A stretch of 64,000 nt of DNA from Hydrogenophaga sp. (GTDB lineage Bacteria > Pseudomonadota > Gammaproteobacteria > Burkholderiales > Burkholderiaceae_C), in assembly GCA_030682835.1 (NCBI GenBank), contig JAUXNG010000094.1, forward strand, positions 48,702 to 112,701, written 5' to 3'. How positions within the stretch are numbered: the stretch's first letter is position 1; each line of letters begins with the position of its first letter. The notes under the pieces were generated by a model. It did no database searches, was not told the DNA's origin, and saw only the letters and a list, made by a program, of their open reading frames with translations. The position numbers were made by a program, and so were the translations under genes. Positions 27,465 through 37,331 of this stretch are shown here, one piece after another.

Positions 27465-27484
27465 TACTGTTTATGTGTACAGTA
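27465..27484. promoter_or_regulatory. LexA (SOS) box upstream of imuA
   Basis: A 20-base near-palindrome with TACTGT at one end and ACAGTA at the other, meeting the CTGT-N8-ACAG LexA rule of proteobacteria. It overlaps a candidate minus-strand -10 (TATACT, plus coordinates 27481-27486) with a TTGATG -35 at 27506-27511 (19-base spacing). It lies 13 bases before the imuA ATG. Confidence 0.85.
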
Positions 27485-27618
27485 TATGAAAGCCCGTGCG
27501 CTGTCCATCAACCGATCTGTTCCCAACTGAACAGGGAACAGAAACTGCCCATCGGGTTGTCCCGGCCTTGGCGCCCGCTGCGATTGCCCCCTCACCACGT
27601 GGCAGGGGAACCAATCAC

Positions 27619-27645
27619 TTAGCACTCACTCTCAGAGAGTGCTAA
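27619..27645. promoter_or_regulatory. CIRCE element (HrcA operator) upstream of rpoH
   Basis: A perfect TTAGCACTC-N9-GAGTGCTAA inverted repeat, identical to the CIRCE consensus. It overlaps a candidate promoter: TTAGCA at 27619-27624 and TAATAT at 27643-27648 with 18-base spacing. HrcA bound here would block rpoH transcription until heat stress titrates the chaperonin. Confidence 0.9.
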
Positions 27646-27679
27646 TATTTATGAAAGACAACCTCAGGAGGGTTCTTCA

Positions 27680-28636
27680 ATGACTGCAACTTTTGCTCCC
27701 GCCATGCTGCCCGCCGCCACGGTTGCGGTGGCCAGCCCATGGGCGAGTCGCTCCCTGACCCTGCCTCCGCTGGGCAACCTGGACGCTTATATTTCTGCGG
27801 TCAACCGCATGCCCCTGCTGACGCTGGAAGAAGAACAGGGCGCCGCGCGCCGCCTGCGTGACAACAACGATCTGGAAGCCGCCGGCCAGCTGGTGATGTC
27901 GCACCTGCGCCTGGTGGTGTCGATCGCGCGCCAGTACCTGGGCTACGGCTTGCCGCACGGCGACCTGATCCAGGAAGGCAATGTGGGCCTGATGAAGGCC
28001 GTGAAGCGCTTCGACCCCGAGCAGGGCGTGCGCCTGGTGAGCTACGCCATGCACTGGATCAAGGCCGAGATCCACGAATACATCCTGAAGAACTGGCGCA
28101 TGGTGAAGCTGGCCACCACCAAGGCGCAGCGCAAGCTGTTTTTCAACCTGCGCTCACGCAAGCAGGGCTTCCGCTCCGAGGCGCTGGACGGCGACACGCA
28201 CCGCGATGTGCTGTCGGACAGCGAGGTGGGCACGATGGCCCGCGAACTGAAGGTGAAACCCGAAGAAGTGCGCGAGATGGAAACCCGTCTGTCGGGCGGC
28301 GACGTGGTGCTGGACCCGACCCCGGGTGACGACGGCGAAGACAGCTTCGGCCCCATCGCCTACCTGGCCGACATCAACCACGAGCCCACCGCCGTGCTGG
28401 AGTCGGCCGAGCGCGATGCGCTGGCCACCGAAGGCGTTGCCCGGGCCATGGGCGAGCTGGACGACCGCTCGCGCCGCATCGTGAGCGAACGCTGGCTGAA
28501 AGTGAACGACGACGGATCGGGCGGCATGACGCTGCACGAACTGGCCGCCGAGTATGGCGTGAGCGCCGAGCGGGTGCGCCAGATCGAGGTGGCCGCCATG
28601 AAGAAGATGCGCAAGGCGCTGGCCGCGTACGCCTGA
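27680..28636 (+). CDS. rpoH: RNA polymerase heat-shock sigma factor sigma-32
   Basis: A 318-residue group 3 sigma factor. Region 2 contains HGDLIQEGNVGLMKAVKRFDPEQGVRL-type sequence at about residues 93-120 and the RpoH-specific box just after it (FNLRSRKQGF around residues 155-165, preceded by QRKLFF). Region 4 ends with LHELAAEYGVSAERVRQIEVAAMKKMRKAL. RpoH directs transcription of chaperone and protease genes. A strong AGGAGGG ribosome binding site at 27666-27672 sets the start. Transcription is probably controlled by HrcA through the CIRCE element, and an intrinsic terminator follows. It is divergent from the SOS operon. Confidence 0.97.
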   Translation: MTATFAPAMLPAATVAVASPWASRSLTLPPLGNLDAYISAVNRMPLLTLEEEQGAARRLRDNNDLEAAGQLVMSHLRLVVSIARQYLGYGLPHGDLIQEGNVGLMKAVKRFDPEQGVRLVSYAMHWIKAEIHEYILKNWRMVKLATTKAQRKLFFNLRSRKQGFRSEALDGDTHRDVLSDSEVGTMARELKVKPEEVREMETRLSGGDVVLDPTPGDDGEDSFGPIAYLADINHEPTAVLESAERDALATEGVARAMGELDDRSRRIVSERWLKVNDDGSGGMTLHELAAEYGVSAERVRQIEVAAMKKMRKALAAYA

Positions 28637-28663
28637 ACGCCCAGCCACCGGGCAGCACCCATT

Positions 28664-28697
28664 CAAAGCCCCGCCTGTTCACGCAGGCGGGGCTTTG
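28664..28697 (+). terminator. Rho-independent terminator of rpoH
   Basis: A perfect 14-bp GC-rich stem (CAAAGCCCCGCCTG / CAGGCGGGGCTTTG) with a 6-base loop, 28 bases after the rpoH stop. The stem's own CTTTG and the following TTC supply a short U-rich end. Confidence 0.82.
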
Positions 28698-28803
28698 TTC
28701 ATCGGCGACACCCATGACCTGATCTATCGCTGCTCAGCACCCCAGGCGCGCCCTCTGTCTGCTGGGCCAGCCGAAAGAACGGTACCAGGGCCAGAATGGG
28801 TCG

Positions 28804-30594
28804 ATGTTTACGTTTGGTCACATTCCGGGCTGGCAGGCCCGACTCGCGCGCCTGAGGGGTCTGTGGCAGGCGGGGCTGATGCTCATCGCGGCGTTGTTGC
28901 TGGGCCTGGCACCGGCCCGTGCCCAGGCGCCGGTCAGCGCGAGCCTGCCCCCGGTGCTGCTCGACAGCCTGCAGAAGCACATACCGCTGGCCGAGCGCAG
29001 CCTGTTCTGGGTGGACCCCAGCGGGGCGCTTGACGTGCAGGCCGTCGCCCGGGAACAGGCCAGCCTGCCGTTTGAACTGCGGCACAGCCAGCACCGGCTG
29101 AAGCTGGGTCCGCAGGCGGCGCTGTGGGTGCGGTTCGATGCCTGGGCCAAGGACACCAGCGCCCACTGGGAACTGGAGCTGACCCACTCGGGCACCGACC
29201 GCATCAGCCTGTACTACCAGCGCCCGGATGGCGAATGGCTTGCGCAGCACGCGGGCGACAGCATGCCGGTGCGGGCCTGGGCGTCACCCGACCGCTACCC
29301 CGTTTTTGCGCTCGACAACGCGAGCGACTCACCGGTGACCTACTGGGTGCGCATTCAGCACGCCCGGGTGCCCTTTTCCGGCCAGCTGTTCATCCACCGC
29401 CACAGCCACCTGCGCGAGCTGCGCATCCAGCAGCAATTCCTGCTGGGCGCCTATTTCGGCATGGCGCTGCTGCTGACCGCTGTGGCCATGGCCAACGCGA
29501 TGGTGTTCCGCGACACGAGCTTTGCGGCCTACGCCGTCTACATCTCGGTGCTGGGGCTGGCGCTGGCGGCCTCGCTGGGCGTGGGCGGGCAGTTCATCTG
29601 GCCGAATTCGGCACGCTGGAACGGACTGTCCGAATTTGTGCTGCTGCCGCTGGTGGCCGTGGTGGGCCTGCTGTTCGTGCGGCACGTGGTGCAGCCCCAG
29701 CGCGTCGGGCGGGCGCTCGACCGCATGGCCCTCACCCTGGCCGGACTCCTCACCGCGCTGACGGCCTGGGACGTGTACCAGCCCAGCCACTGGAGCCTGC
29801 AGGCCATCACCAGCGCCGGCGCCCTGACCATGGTGCTGGTCTACGCGATGCTGCTGGCGGCCTGGCGCACCGGCGACCGCTGGGTGCGCTGGATCGCGCT
29901 GGGCATCCTGCCCGTTCTGGCGGCCGGGAGCCTGCCGGTGCTGCGCAATTTCGGGCTGATCTCGTCGAGTTTCCTGTCGCAATACGGCATGGTGATCGCC
30001 GCCACCATCGAGGCACCTCTGCTGATCTACGGCCTGCTGCAACGCTCGTCAACGCAGCACGAAGCGCAAACGCGGGCCAACGCACTCGCCCTGACCGAAC
30101 CGCTCACCGGCCTGACCAACCGGCGCAACGGCATGCTGCGCCTGCACGACAGCCTGGTGCGCGCCCAGCGCTACAAGCACCGCATCGCGCTGCTGCTGAT
30201 CGAACTGGACAACCACGCCTGGTTTGAAAAAGAGCACGGGCGCGAAGTGGCCGACCGGGCCCTGGTGCTGACGGGTTCGCTGCTGCGCTCCGTGGCGCGA
30301 GACGTGGACACGGCCGCACGCGTGGGCAACAGCAGCTTCCTGCTGCTGATGGAAGGGCCCGCGCGCTCAGCGCAAGCGGTGGCGGCCGCCACCAGCATCG
30401 TGGCCGGCGGCCTGCGCCCCGCTGCCCAGCTGCCGGTGGGGGCCACCCTGCGCTTCAAGGTGGTGGCGGCCCTGTTGCCGGACCCGGCACAGGAACTGCA
30501 CCAGGACGCCCAGGCGCACCTGGACTGGATGCAGACGGCCATGGACGAACTGCGCCGGGACACGCGACGCAGCATCCAGTCGGTCAACTTCTGA
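28804..30594 (+). CDS. 7TMR-DISM sensor protein with degenerate GGDEF domain
   Basis: A 596-residue membrane sensor. It has an N-terminal signal-like helix (about residues 20-38), then a periplasmic 7TMR-DISMED2 beta-sandwich domain (about 55-190; WVRFDAWAKDTSAHWELELTHSG, DRISLYY). A seven-helix 7TMR-DISM membrane domain spans about 205-405. A C-terminal GGDEF-like domain starts at LTEPLTGLTNRRNGM (about residue 432). The active-site signature is replaced: residues 508-512 read GNSSF instead of GGDEF, so diguanylate cyclase activity is unlikely and a binding or regulatory role is inferred. It appears monocistronic. The start at 28804 is the first ATG that keeps the signal segment. Confidence 0.85.
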   Translation: MFTFGHIPGWQARLARLRGLWQAGLMLIAALLLGLAPARAQAPVSASLPPVLLDSLQKHIPLAERSLFWVDPSGALDVQAVAREQASLPFELRHSQHRLKLGPQAALWVRFDAWAKDTSAHWELELTHSGTDRISLYYQRPDGEWLAQHAGDSMPVRAWASPDRYPVFALDNASDSPVTYWVRIQHARVPFSGQLFIHRHSHLRELRIQQQFLLGAYFGMALLLTAVAMANAMVFRDTSFAAYAVYISVLGLALAASLGVGGQFIWPNSARWNGLSEFVLLPLVAVVGLLFVRHVVQPQRVGRALDRMALTLAGLLTALTAWDVYQPSHWSLQAITSAGALTMVLVYAMLLAAWRTGDRWVRWIALGILPVLAAGSLPVLRNFGLISSSFLSQYGMVIAATIEAPLLIYGLLQRSSTQHEAQTRANALALTEPLTGLTNRRNGMLRLHDSLVRAQRYKHRIALLLIELDNHAWFEKEHGREVADRALVLTGSLLRSVARDVDTAARVGNSSFLLLMEGPARSAQAVAAATSIVAGGLRPAAQLPVGATLRFKVVAALLPDPAQELHQDAQAHLDWMQTAMDELRRDTRRSIQSVNF

Positions 30595-30891
30595 ACAATC
30601 CCGGCAGCGCCGAAGCGTGAGGGCAGCGACGTGCGCAGCGGCGTGGGGACGACGGGCCAGCCGCCGGGCCGCCCCAAGGCAGGCCCAACCCCCTCGGGGC
30701 TAAGGTCTGCGGCTCCAGGCCTGCCTGCGCAGGGCTGGACAGACCGAAAGGACGGTGCCTCTGGCGCCGTCTCGTCCAGCGACCCGCGCAGCGACGGAGC
30801 GTGGGGACGACGGGCCAGCCGCCGGGCCGCCCCAAGGCAGGCCCAGCCCCCTCGGGGGGCAGCGACCCGCGCAGCGGCGGAGCGTGGGGGC
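30595..30891. repeat. Intergenic repeat block with a 59-bp direct repeat
   Basis: No gene was seen in these 297 bases between the GGDEF-like gene and the lysS stop. Copies at 30641-30699 and 30799-30857 are the same for 59 bases except one position (AACC versus AGCC). A third partial copy of the flanking unit (GCAGCG-ACCCGCGCAGCGGCGGAGCGTGGGG) follows at about 30859-30890. The part at 30700-30770 resembles, in inverse orientation, the kdgD-gudD spacer. Confidence 0.8.
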
Positions 30892-32472
<1,581 letters not shown>

Positions 32473-32614
32473 AGGAAGACCAGGTGGTTGCCGGTAGGCA
32501 GATCAGAGGTGGTGGGCGCGCGGCCCGCTGGCGCCCACAAGGCGCCAAACCCCGCATTTTAGTTGGCCCTCGACCGATCCCCGGCTGACCCGGCAGCGCC
32601 GGGATAATGCGCCC

Positions 32615-34159
32615 ATGTTCCTGCGCGCCGGTCTGGTCTCCCTCGCCCTGCTGCTGGCCAGCCGGCTGCTCGGCTTGCTGCGGGAGTCGGTGCAGGCGGC
32701 CGCCCTGGGCGCCAGCGGTCTGGCCGACGTGGCCATCCTCATGCTCACGCTGCCGGATCTGCTCACCGGCATCCTGGCGGCAGGGGCGCTGGGCTATGTG
32801 CTGCTGCCGCTCTGGGCCCGCCAGACCAACGCCGCGCAGGGCCGCACCCGGGCTCGGCTCACCCGCTGGCTGCTGGGCGCCGGACTGGTGGCGGGATCGC
32901 TGCTGATGCTGTTTCCGCAGCTGGTGGTGCAGCTGCTGGCACCGGGCCTGAGCACCGAAGCGCGTGCCAGCGTGTCACACGCGCTGTGGTGGAGCGCGCT
33001 GGCCATGCCCATGGCCCTGCTCGCCGCGCTCTGGACCACGCGCCTGCAACACCTGCGCGACTTCACCGGCATGTACGGCGCCAACCTGGTGGTGAACAGC
33101 GCGGTGGTTGCCGCGCTGCTGCTGATCGCCTGGCAGGGACCGCCGACCTGGAGCGAAGCGGTGGCCGTTCTGGGGGCTGGCCTGGCGCTCGGCTCGCTGG
33201 CCCGGCTGGCCTGGCTGCGCTGGCGGATGCAGCGCGCCGAGCCTGTCGCGACGCCGACGCGGGCTCCTGACGGGACGCCAACGGAATGGCCGCGCACGCC
33301 GGTGTGGCTCTGGGCCCTGGCCAGCGCGGGCCTGCCCCTGCTGCTGCCGCTGCTGGGGCGCAGCCTGGCGTCCACTGCGGGCGAGGGCGCGTTGACCACG
33401 TTCAATTACGCATGGAAGCTGGTCGAACTGCCGCTGGTGCTGGCCGTACAGCTGGTGGCCACACTGGCCTTTCCGGGCATTGCGCGGGCCTTCGCCGGTG
33501 TGGGCACGCCGGCTACTCACCCACTGGATGCGGGCGACGGTAGCCTTCAGAACGCGCGACGCGGGGCCCTGCGCCAGGCCTTCGTGCTGGCCTGGGTGCT
33601 GGCCTGCGCAGCTGCTGCCGCGCTGGCGGGCACCGCGCCCGCGCTGGCGCAGCTGCTGTTTGGCTGGGGCCGCATGTCGCCCGAAGCCGTGACCCTGGTG
33701 GCCGCCTGGGCGCAGGTGGGCGCGTGGTCGCTGCTGCCGCAGGCGCTGCTGGCCGTCCTGCTGACCCTGATGGCAAGCACCGGGCGCCTGCGCGGCGCCG
33801 TGCTGGCCTACTCGGGCGCCCTGTTGCTGCTCGGTGCGCTGGGCTGGGCGGCCACCCACGCCGGGGCCGGCAGCACGCAGGGGGTAAACGGCGAACGCAT
33901 CATGTGGGCCATCAACGCCGCGCTGGCGCTGGCGGCGGTGGCGCTGTTGCTGCGCGAACGTGAATTTGTGCGCGGCGCCCTGCTCTTTCGCGACCTGCTG
34001 CCAGCGGCACTTGCCGCCGCGCTGCTGGCCCATGCCGCCGGGCTGTGGGCACCCGCCACCCGCTGGGCAGGCCTGGCCTGGGCCCTGGGCGTGGCCGCTG
34101 CGGTGGTGGGCGCGGCATGGGTCATGTCGCCCGGGCTGCGTCAGGCCCTGCGCCGATAA
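32615..34159 (+). CDS. murJ: MurJ/MviN-family lipid-linked glycan flippase
   Basis: A 514-residue polytopic protein of the MOP superfamily with about 13-14 hydrophobic helices. It matches the MurJ branch at the N-terminus (ASRLLGLLRESVQAAALGASGLAD), in TM2-TM4, and in the central NYAWKLVELPLVLAVQLVATLAFP. MurJ flips lipid II. Its position here, 12 bases before an aldolase gene and at the head of a 15-gene glycan cluster, and its divergence from the usual SRxxGxxRExLIAxxFG opening, suggest a paralogue that could flip the cluster's lipid-linked product. Whether the genome has another murJ cannot be seen here. A GATAAT hexamer and a small CCCGGC/GCCGGG hairpin (32589-32603) lie immediately upstream. 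Confidence 0.85.
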   Translation: MFLRAGLVSLALLLASRLLGLLRESVQAAALGASGLADVAILMLTLPDLLTGILAAGALGYVLLPLWARQTNAAQGRTRARLTRWLLGAGLVAGSLLMLFPQLVVQLLAPGLSTEARASVSHALWWSALAMPMALLAALWTTRLQHLRDFTGMYGANLVVNSAVVAALLLIAWQGPPTWSEAVAVLGAGLALGSLARLAWLRWRMQRAEPVATPTRAPDGTPTEWPRTPVWLWALASAGLPLLLPLLGRSLASTAGEGALTTFNYAWKLVELPLVLAVQLVATLAFPGIARAFAGVGTPATHPLDAGDGSLQNARRGALRQAFVLAWVLACAAAAALAGTAPALAQLLFGWGRMSPEAVTLVAAWAQVGAWSLLPQALLAVLLTLMASTGRLRGAVLAYSGALLLLGALGWAATHAGAGSTQGVNGERIMWAINAALALAAVALLLREREFVRGALLFRDLLPAALAAALLAHAAGLWAPATRWAGLAWALGVAAAVVGAAWVMSPGLRQALRR

Positions 34160-34171
34160 TCCAGCCCACCC

Positions 34172-34990
34172 ATGCTCGACCTGATCCAGATCACCCACGA
34201 CCCCGAAATGGCCCGGCGCTGCGACCGCATGCCGGGCATGCGCCTGTTCGTGGATCTGGAGCGAGACGGCAAGGCCGAACGGCAGGCCGGGCGCAACACC
34301 TTCATCAGCACCCACACCCTGGAAGACGTGGGCCGCGTGCGCTCGGTGCTGCAGCGGGCCCGCCTGATGGTGCGTGTCAATCCGCTGAACCCGGGCACGG
34401 CCAGCGAGGTGGACGCGGTGCTGGCCCAGGGCGCTGACTGGCTGATGCTCCCCATGTTCACACGCACAGACGAGGTGCGCGATTTCTGCGCCCTGGTGAA
34501 CGGCCGTGCCCGCGTCACGGTCCTGCTGGAAACAGCCGACGCTTACGAAACCCTCCCCATGTGGATGGGCACGCCGGGGCTGCACGAGGTGTTCGTCGGC
34601 CTGAACGACCTGCACCTGTCGCTGGGCCTGCGTTTCATGTTTGAACCGCTGGCGCTCGGCCTGCTGGACGGCGCCTCGCGGCTGGTGCGCGCGCAGGGCC
34701 TGCGCTTCGGCTTCGGGGGCATCGCCCGGCTGGACGAAGGCCTGCTGCCCGGCCGCGACGTGCTGGCTGAACACCTGCGGCTGGGCTCGCAGGCGGTGAT
34801 CCTGTCGCGCACCTTCCACCGCCCCGAAGCCACCACCCGGCTGGAAGACGAGGTGGCCGCGCTGCGCCAGGCCGAACGCGAACTGGCGCTGCGAGACCCG
34901 GGTCAGATGGACGCCGACCGCCAGCGCATTGCCTACGTGATCGGGCGCATCGCCATGGCCCAGCGCAGCCCGCTGGCGCAGGCCACATGA
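34172..34990 (+). CDS. HpcH/HpaI aldolase/CitE family protein in glycan cluster
   Basis: A 272-residue TIM-barrel protein of the HpcH/HpaI aldolase and citrate-lyase-beta family, class II metal-dependent retro-aldol enzymes acting on 2-keto acids or CoA esters. Family catalytic positions look intact: Arg68 (VRVN), Glu120 (LLET) and Asp146 (GLNDL), with a second glycine-rich loop FGFGGIARLDEG. This is unexpected in a surface-glycan operon. It is translationally coupled to the next gene through an ATGA overlap and lies 12 bases after the MurJ-family gene. It might make or split a keto-acid building block for a sugar substituent, but no function is established. Confidence 0.8.
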   Translation: MLDLIQITHDPEMARRCDRMPGMRLFVDLERDGKAERQAGRNTFISTHTLEDVGRVRSVLQRARLMVRVNPLNPGTASEVDAVLAQGADWLMLPMFTRTDEVRDFCALVNGRARVTVLLETADAYETLPMWMGTPGLHEVFVGLNDLHLSLGLRFMFEPLALGLLDGASRLVRAQGLRFGFGGIARLDEGLLPGRDVLAEHLRLGSQAVILSRTFHRPEATTRLEDEVAALRQAERELALRDPGQMDADRQRIAYVIGRIAMAQRSPLAQAT

Positions 34991-35541
34991 AGCGGATGTT
35001 CGACATCGGCATCTCGCTGATCGCCTTGCTGGCGCTGGCCCCGGTGCTGCTGGGCACGGCTCTGGCGGTGCTGCTCGACAGCGGCTCGCCAGTGCTGTTC
35101 CGTCAGACGCGGGTGGGGCTGAATGGGCGTCCATTCGGCATGTTCAAATTCCGCAGCATGGTGAAGAACGCGGCCAGCATCGGGCCTTACTTCACCGCGG
35201 CGCACGACCCGCGCATCACCCGCGTGGGCCGCTTCATACGCCGCACCAGCCTGGACGAACTGCCGCAGCTGATCAATGTGCTGGCCGGTGACATGAGCCT
35301 GGTGGGTCCGCGGCCCGACGTGCCGGCGCAGAAGAGTCTGTACACCGAAGCCGACTGGGCGCAGCGCTGCAGCGTGCGCCCCGGCATCACCGGTCTGGCG
35401 CAGGCGCTGTACCGGTCGGACTCCACCGAGGCGCAGCGCCTGGAAGCCGACCTGCGCTACACGCGCGAACAATCAATGGGGCTCGATCTGAAGATCTGCT
35501 GGTGGACGCTCAAGCGCCTGCGCGGTCAGGGAGCGAACTGA
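34987..35541 (+). CDS. Initiating sugar-phosphate transferase (small monotopic PGT, PglC/WcaJ-C type)
   Basis: A 184-residue polyprenyl-phosphate phosphoglycosyl transferase of the minimal monotopic type. It has a re-entrant membrane helix at the N-terminus ([21 protein letters not shown]), FKFRSM at 54-59, the catalytic Asp90-Glu91 dyad (SLDELPQL), and [10 protein letters not shown] at 104-113 with RPGITGLAQ further on. It attaches the first sugar phosphate to undecaprenyl phosphate at the inner membrane. Its start overlaps the aldolase stop (ATGA) and its stop is 2 bases before the AsnB start. The donor could be a UDP-6-deoxy-HexNAc derived from the WbpM-type dehydratase at the end of the cluster; this is inferred. 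Confidence 0.9.
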   Translation: MKRMFDIGISLIALLALAPVLLGTALAVLLDSGSPVLFRQTRVGLNGRPFGMFKFRSMVKNAASIGPYFTAAHDPRITRVGRFIRRTSLDELPQLINVLAGDMSLVGPRPDVPAQKSLYTEADWAQRCSVRPGITGLAQALYRSDSTEAQRLEADLRYTREQSMGLDLKICWWTLKRLRGQGAN

Positions 35542-35543
35542 AC

Positions 35544-37331
35544 ATGTGCGGCATCTTCGGCTACTGGGACCGCCAGCGACACGCGCTGGGTGACGACGCC
35601 CTGCAAGGCATGGCGCACACCCTGGTGCACCGCGGCCCCGACGACGAAGGCGTGCACCATGCGCCCGCACGCGGCGTGGCCATCGGCAACCGGCGACTGT
35701 CCATCATCGACCTGGGTGGCGGCCACCAACCTTTCATCAGCGATGACGGCCAGATTGCCGTGGTGCAGAACGGCGAGATCTTCAACCACGTCGAACTCGC
35801 GGCCGAGCTGCGCGCCCAGGGCGTGCGGCTGGACACGCACTCCGATACCGAAGTCATCCTGCGTCTGTACGAACGCGAAGGCATCGCGTGCATGCGACGC
35901 CTCAACGGCATGTTCGCCATCGCCATCCACGACACGCGCGAGGACGCGCTGTACCTCGCGCGCGACCGCATCGGTGTCAAGCCGCTCTATGTGCACGACG
36001 ACGGCCAGCGCATGGTGTTTGGTTCGGAGCTGAAGGCGCTGTGGCCCGCCCTGCCACGCCAGCCGGGCATGGACCTGGAAGCGATCCACCACTACCTGAC
36101 GTTCAATTACATCCCCGCGCCGTGGACGGCGTGTGAAGGCGTGCGCCACGTCATGCCCGGCACCTGGCAGCGCTACACGCGAGGCGGTGGCGTGCAGGTG
36201 CAGCGCTGGTGGAACCTGGCCGATCAGCGCGAAGTCGACAGCAGCTTCGATGCGTGGGCCGAAGAGTTCATGGCCCTGCTGGACGACGCCACCCGCATCC
36301 GCCTGCGCGCCGACGTGCCGTTTGGCGCCTTTCTCTCCGGCGGCGTCGACTCCAGCACCATCGTCGGCCTGATGGCACGCCACGTGAAAGATCCGGTCAA
36401 GACCTTCTGCATCGGCTTCGCGGACCCGCGCTACGACGAATCGGCCTTCGCCCTGCAAGCGGCACAGCGCTTTGGCTGCGCCCACACCAGCGAAGTGGCC
36501 GAACTCAACATGCTGTCGCGCTGGCCCCACGTGCTGCACCACCTGGACCAGCCACACGGCGACGCGTCTTTCATGCCCACGCTGCGCGTGAGCGAACTGG
36601 CCGCGAAACACGTCAAGGTGGTGCTGACCGGCGACGGGGGCGACGAGCTGTTTGCGGGCTACGACAAGTACGCGCAGTTCTTTGCGCGGCCCGACGCTCA
36701 GTCGATGCCACAGGCCGATTTCGAACGCACCTATTTCGACAGCATTTCGCTCTTCAGCCCCGAGGGCAAAGCCGCTCTGTACCGGCCAAAGGTACGCGAT
36801 CAGCTGGCCGATACCGACAGTTTCAGCGCCGCAGCGGCACCCTGGTTCGAGCAGGCCCGCCACTTCGACCGCATCAACCAGGCGCTCTACCTGGATATGC
36901 AGCTGCTGCTGAGCGGCAACAACCTGGTCAAACCCGACCGCATGGGCATGGCCGTGAGCATCGAGGCGCGCACGCCCTTCCTCGACTGGCGGGTGATGGA
37001 ATTCGCCTTCCGCTCGCGCGGCACGACCAAACTCTCGGCCAGCGGCGACAAGAAGCACTGGTTCAAACGCGCGGCGGCGCCACTGATCGGCGAGGACCTG
37101 GCGTACCGCAAGAAGCAGATGTTCACCGTGCCGGTGGGCGACTGGTTCAAAGGCGAGCTGCACGGCTGGCTGCGGCAGACACTCACCGGCAGCGAGGTGG
37201 TGGCGCAGCTGTTCGAGCCTGCTGCGGTCACCCGCATGCTCGACCAGCACCGCGACGGCAGCGGCAACTTCACGCGCGAGTTGCGCGCGCTGGCCGCGCT
37301 GGCGCTGTGGCACCGGGACGCGTTCGCATGA
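35544..37331 (+). CDS. asnB: Asparagine synthase (glutamine-hydrolysing) family amidotransferase
   Basis: A 595-residue AsnB-type enzyme. Cys2 (MCGIFGYW) is the Ntn glutaminase nucleophile. The glutaminase domain contains the motifs RGPDDEG, GNRRLSIIDL and NGEIFNH. The C-terminal synthetase domain has the PP-loop SGGVDS at 265-270 and the later GDGGDELFAGYDKY motif. In housekeeping roles it makes asparagine; AsnB homologues inside O-antigen and exopolysaccharide clusters are thought to amidate sugar carboxylates instead. The latter is favoured here because the gene is embedded in the glycan operon, 2 bases after the phosphoglycosyl transferase and overlapping the next gene by ATGA. An upstream in-frame start is excluded because Cys must follow Met. 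Confidence 0.9.
   Translation: MCGIFGYWDRQRHALGDDALQGMAHTLVHRGPDDEGVHHAPARGVAIGNRRLSIIDLGGGHQPFISDDGQIAVVQNGEIFNHVELAAELRAQGVRLDTHSDTEVILRLYEREGIACMRRLNGMFAIAIHDTREDALYLARDRIGVKPLYVHDDGQRMVFGSELKALWPALPRQPGMDLEAIHHYLTFNYIPAPWTACEGVRHVMPGTWQRYTRGGGVQVQRWWNLADQREVDSSFDAWAEEFMALLDDATRIRLRADVPFGAFLSGGVDSSTIVGLMARHVKDPVKTFCIGFADPRYDESAFALQAAQRFGCAHTSEVAELNMLSRWPHVLHHLDQPHGDASFMPTLRVSELAAKHVKVVLTGDGGDELFAGYDKYAQFFARPDAQSMPQADFERTYFDSISLFSPEGKAALYRPKVRDQLADTDSFSAAAAPWFEQARHFDRINQALYLDMQLLLSGNNLVKPDRMGMAVSIEARTPFLDWRVMEFAFRSRGTTKLSASGDKKHWFKRAAAPLIGEDLAYRKKQMFTVPVGDWFKGELHGWLRQTLTGSEVVAQLFEPAAVTRMLDQHRDGSGNFTRELRALAALALWHRDAFA

Noticed and set aside
32975..35134. Long minus-strand open frame opposite the MurJ-family, aldolase and PGT genes
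   Set aside because: The product is His/Gln/Arg/Gly-rich low-complexity sequence, and all three plus-strand genes in this span have intact families and coupled starts.
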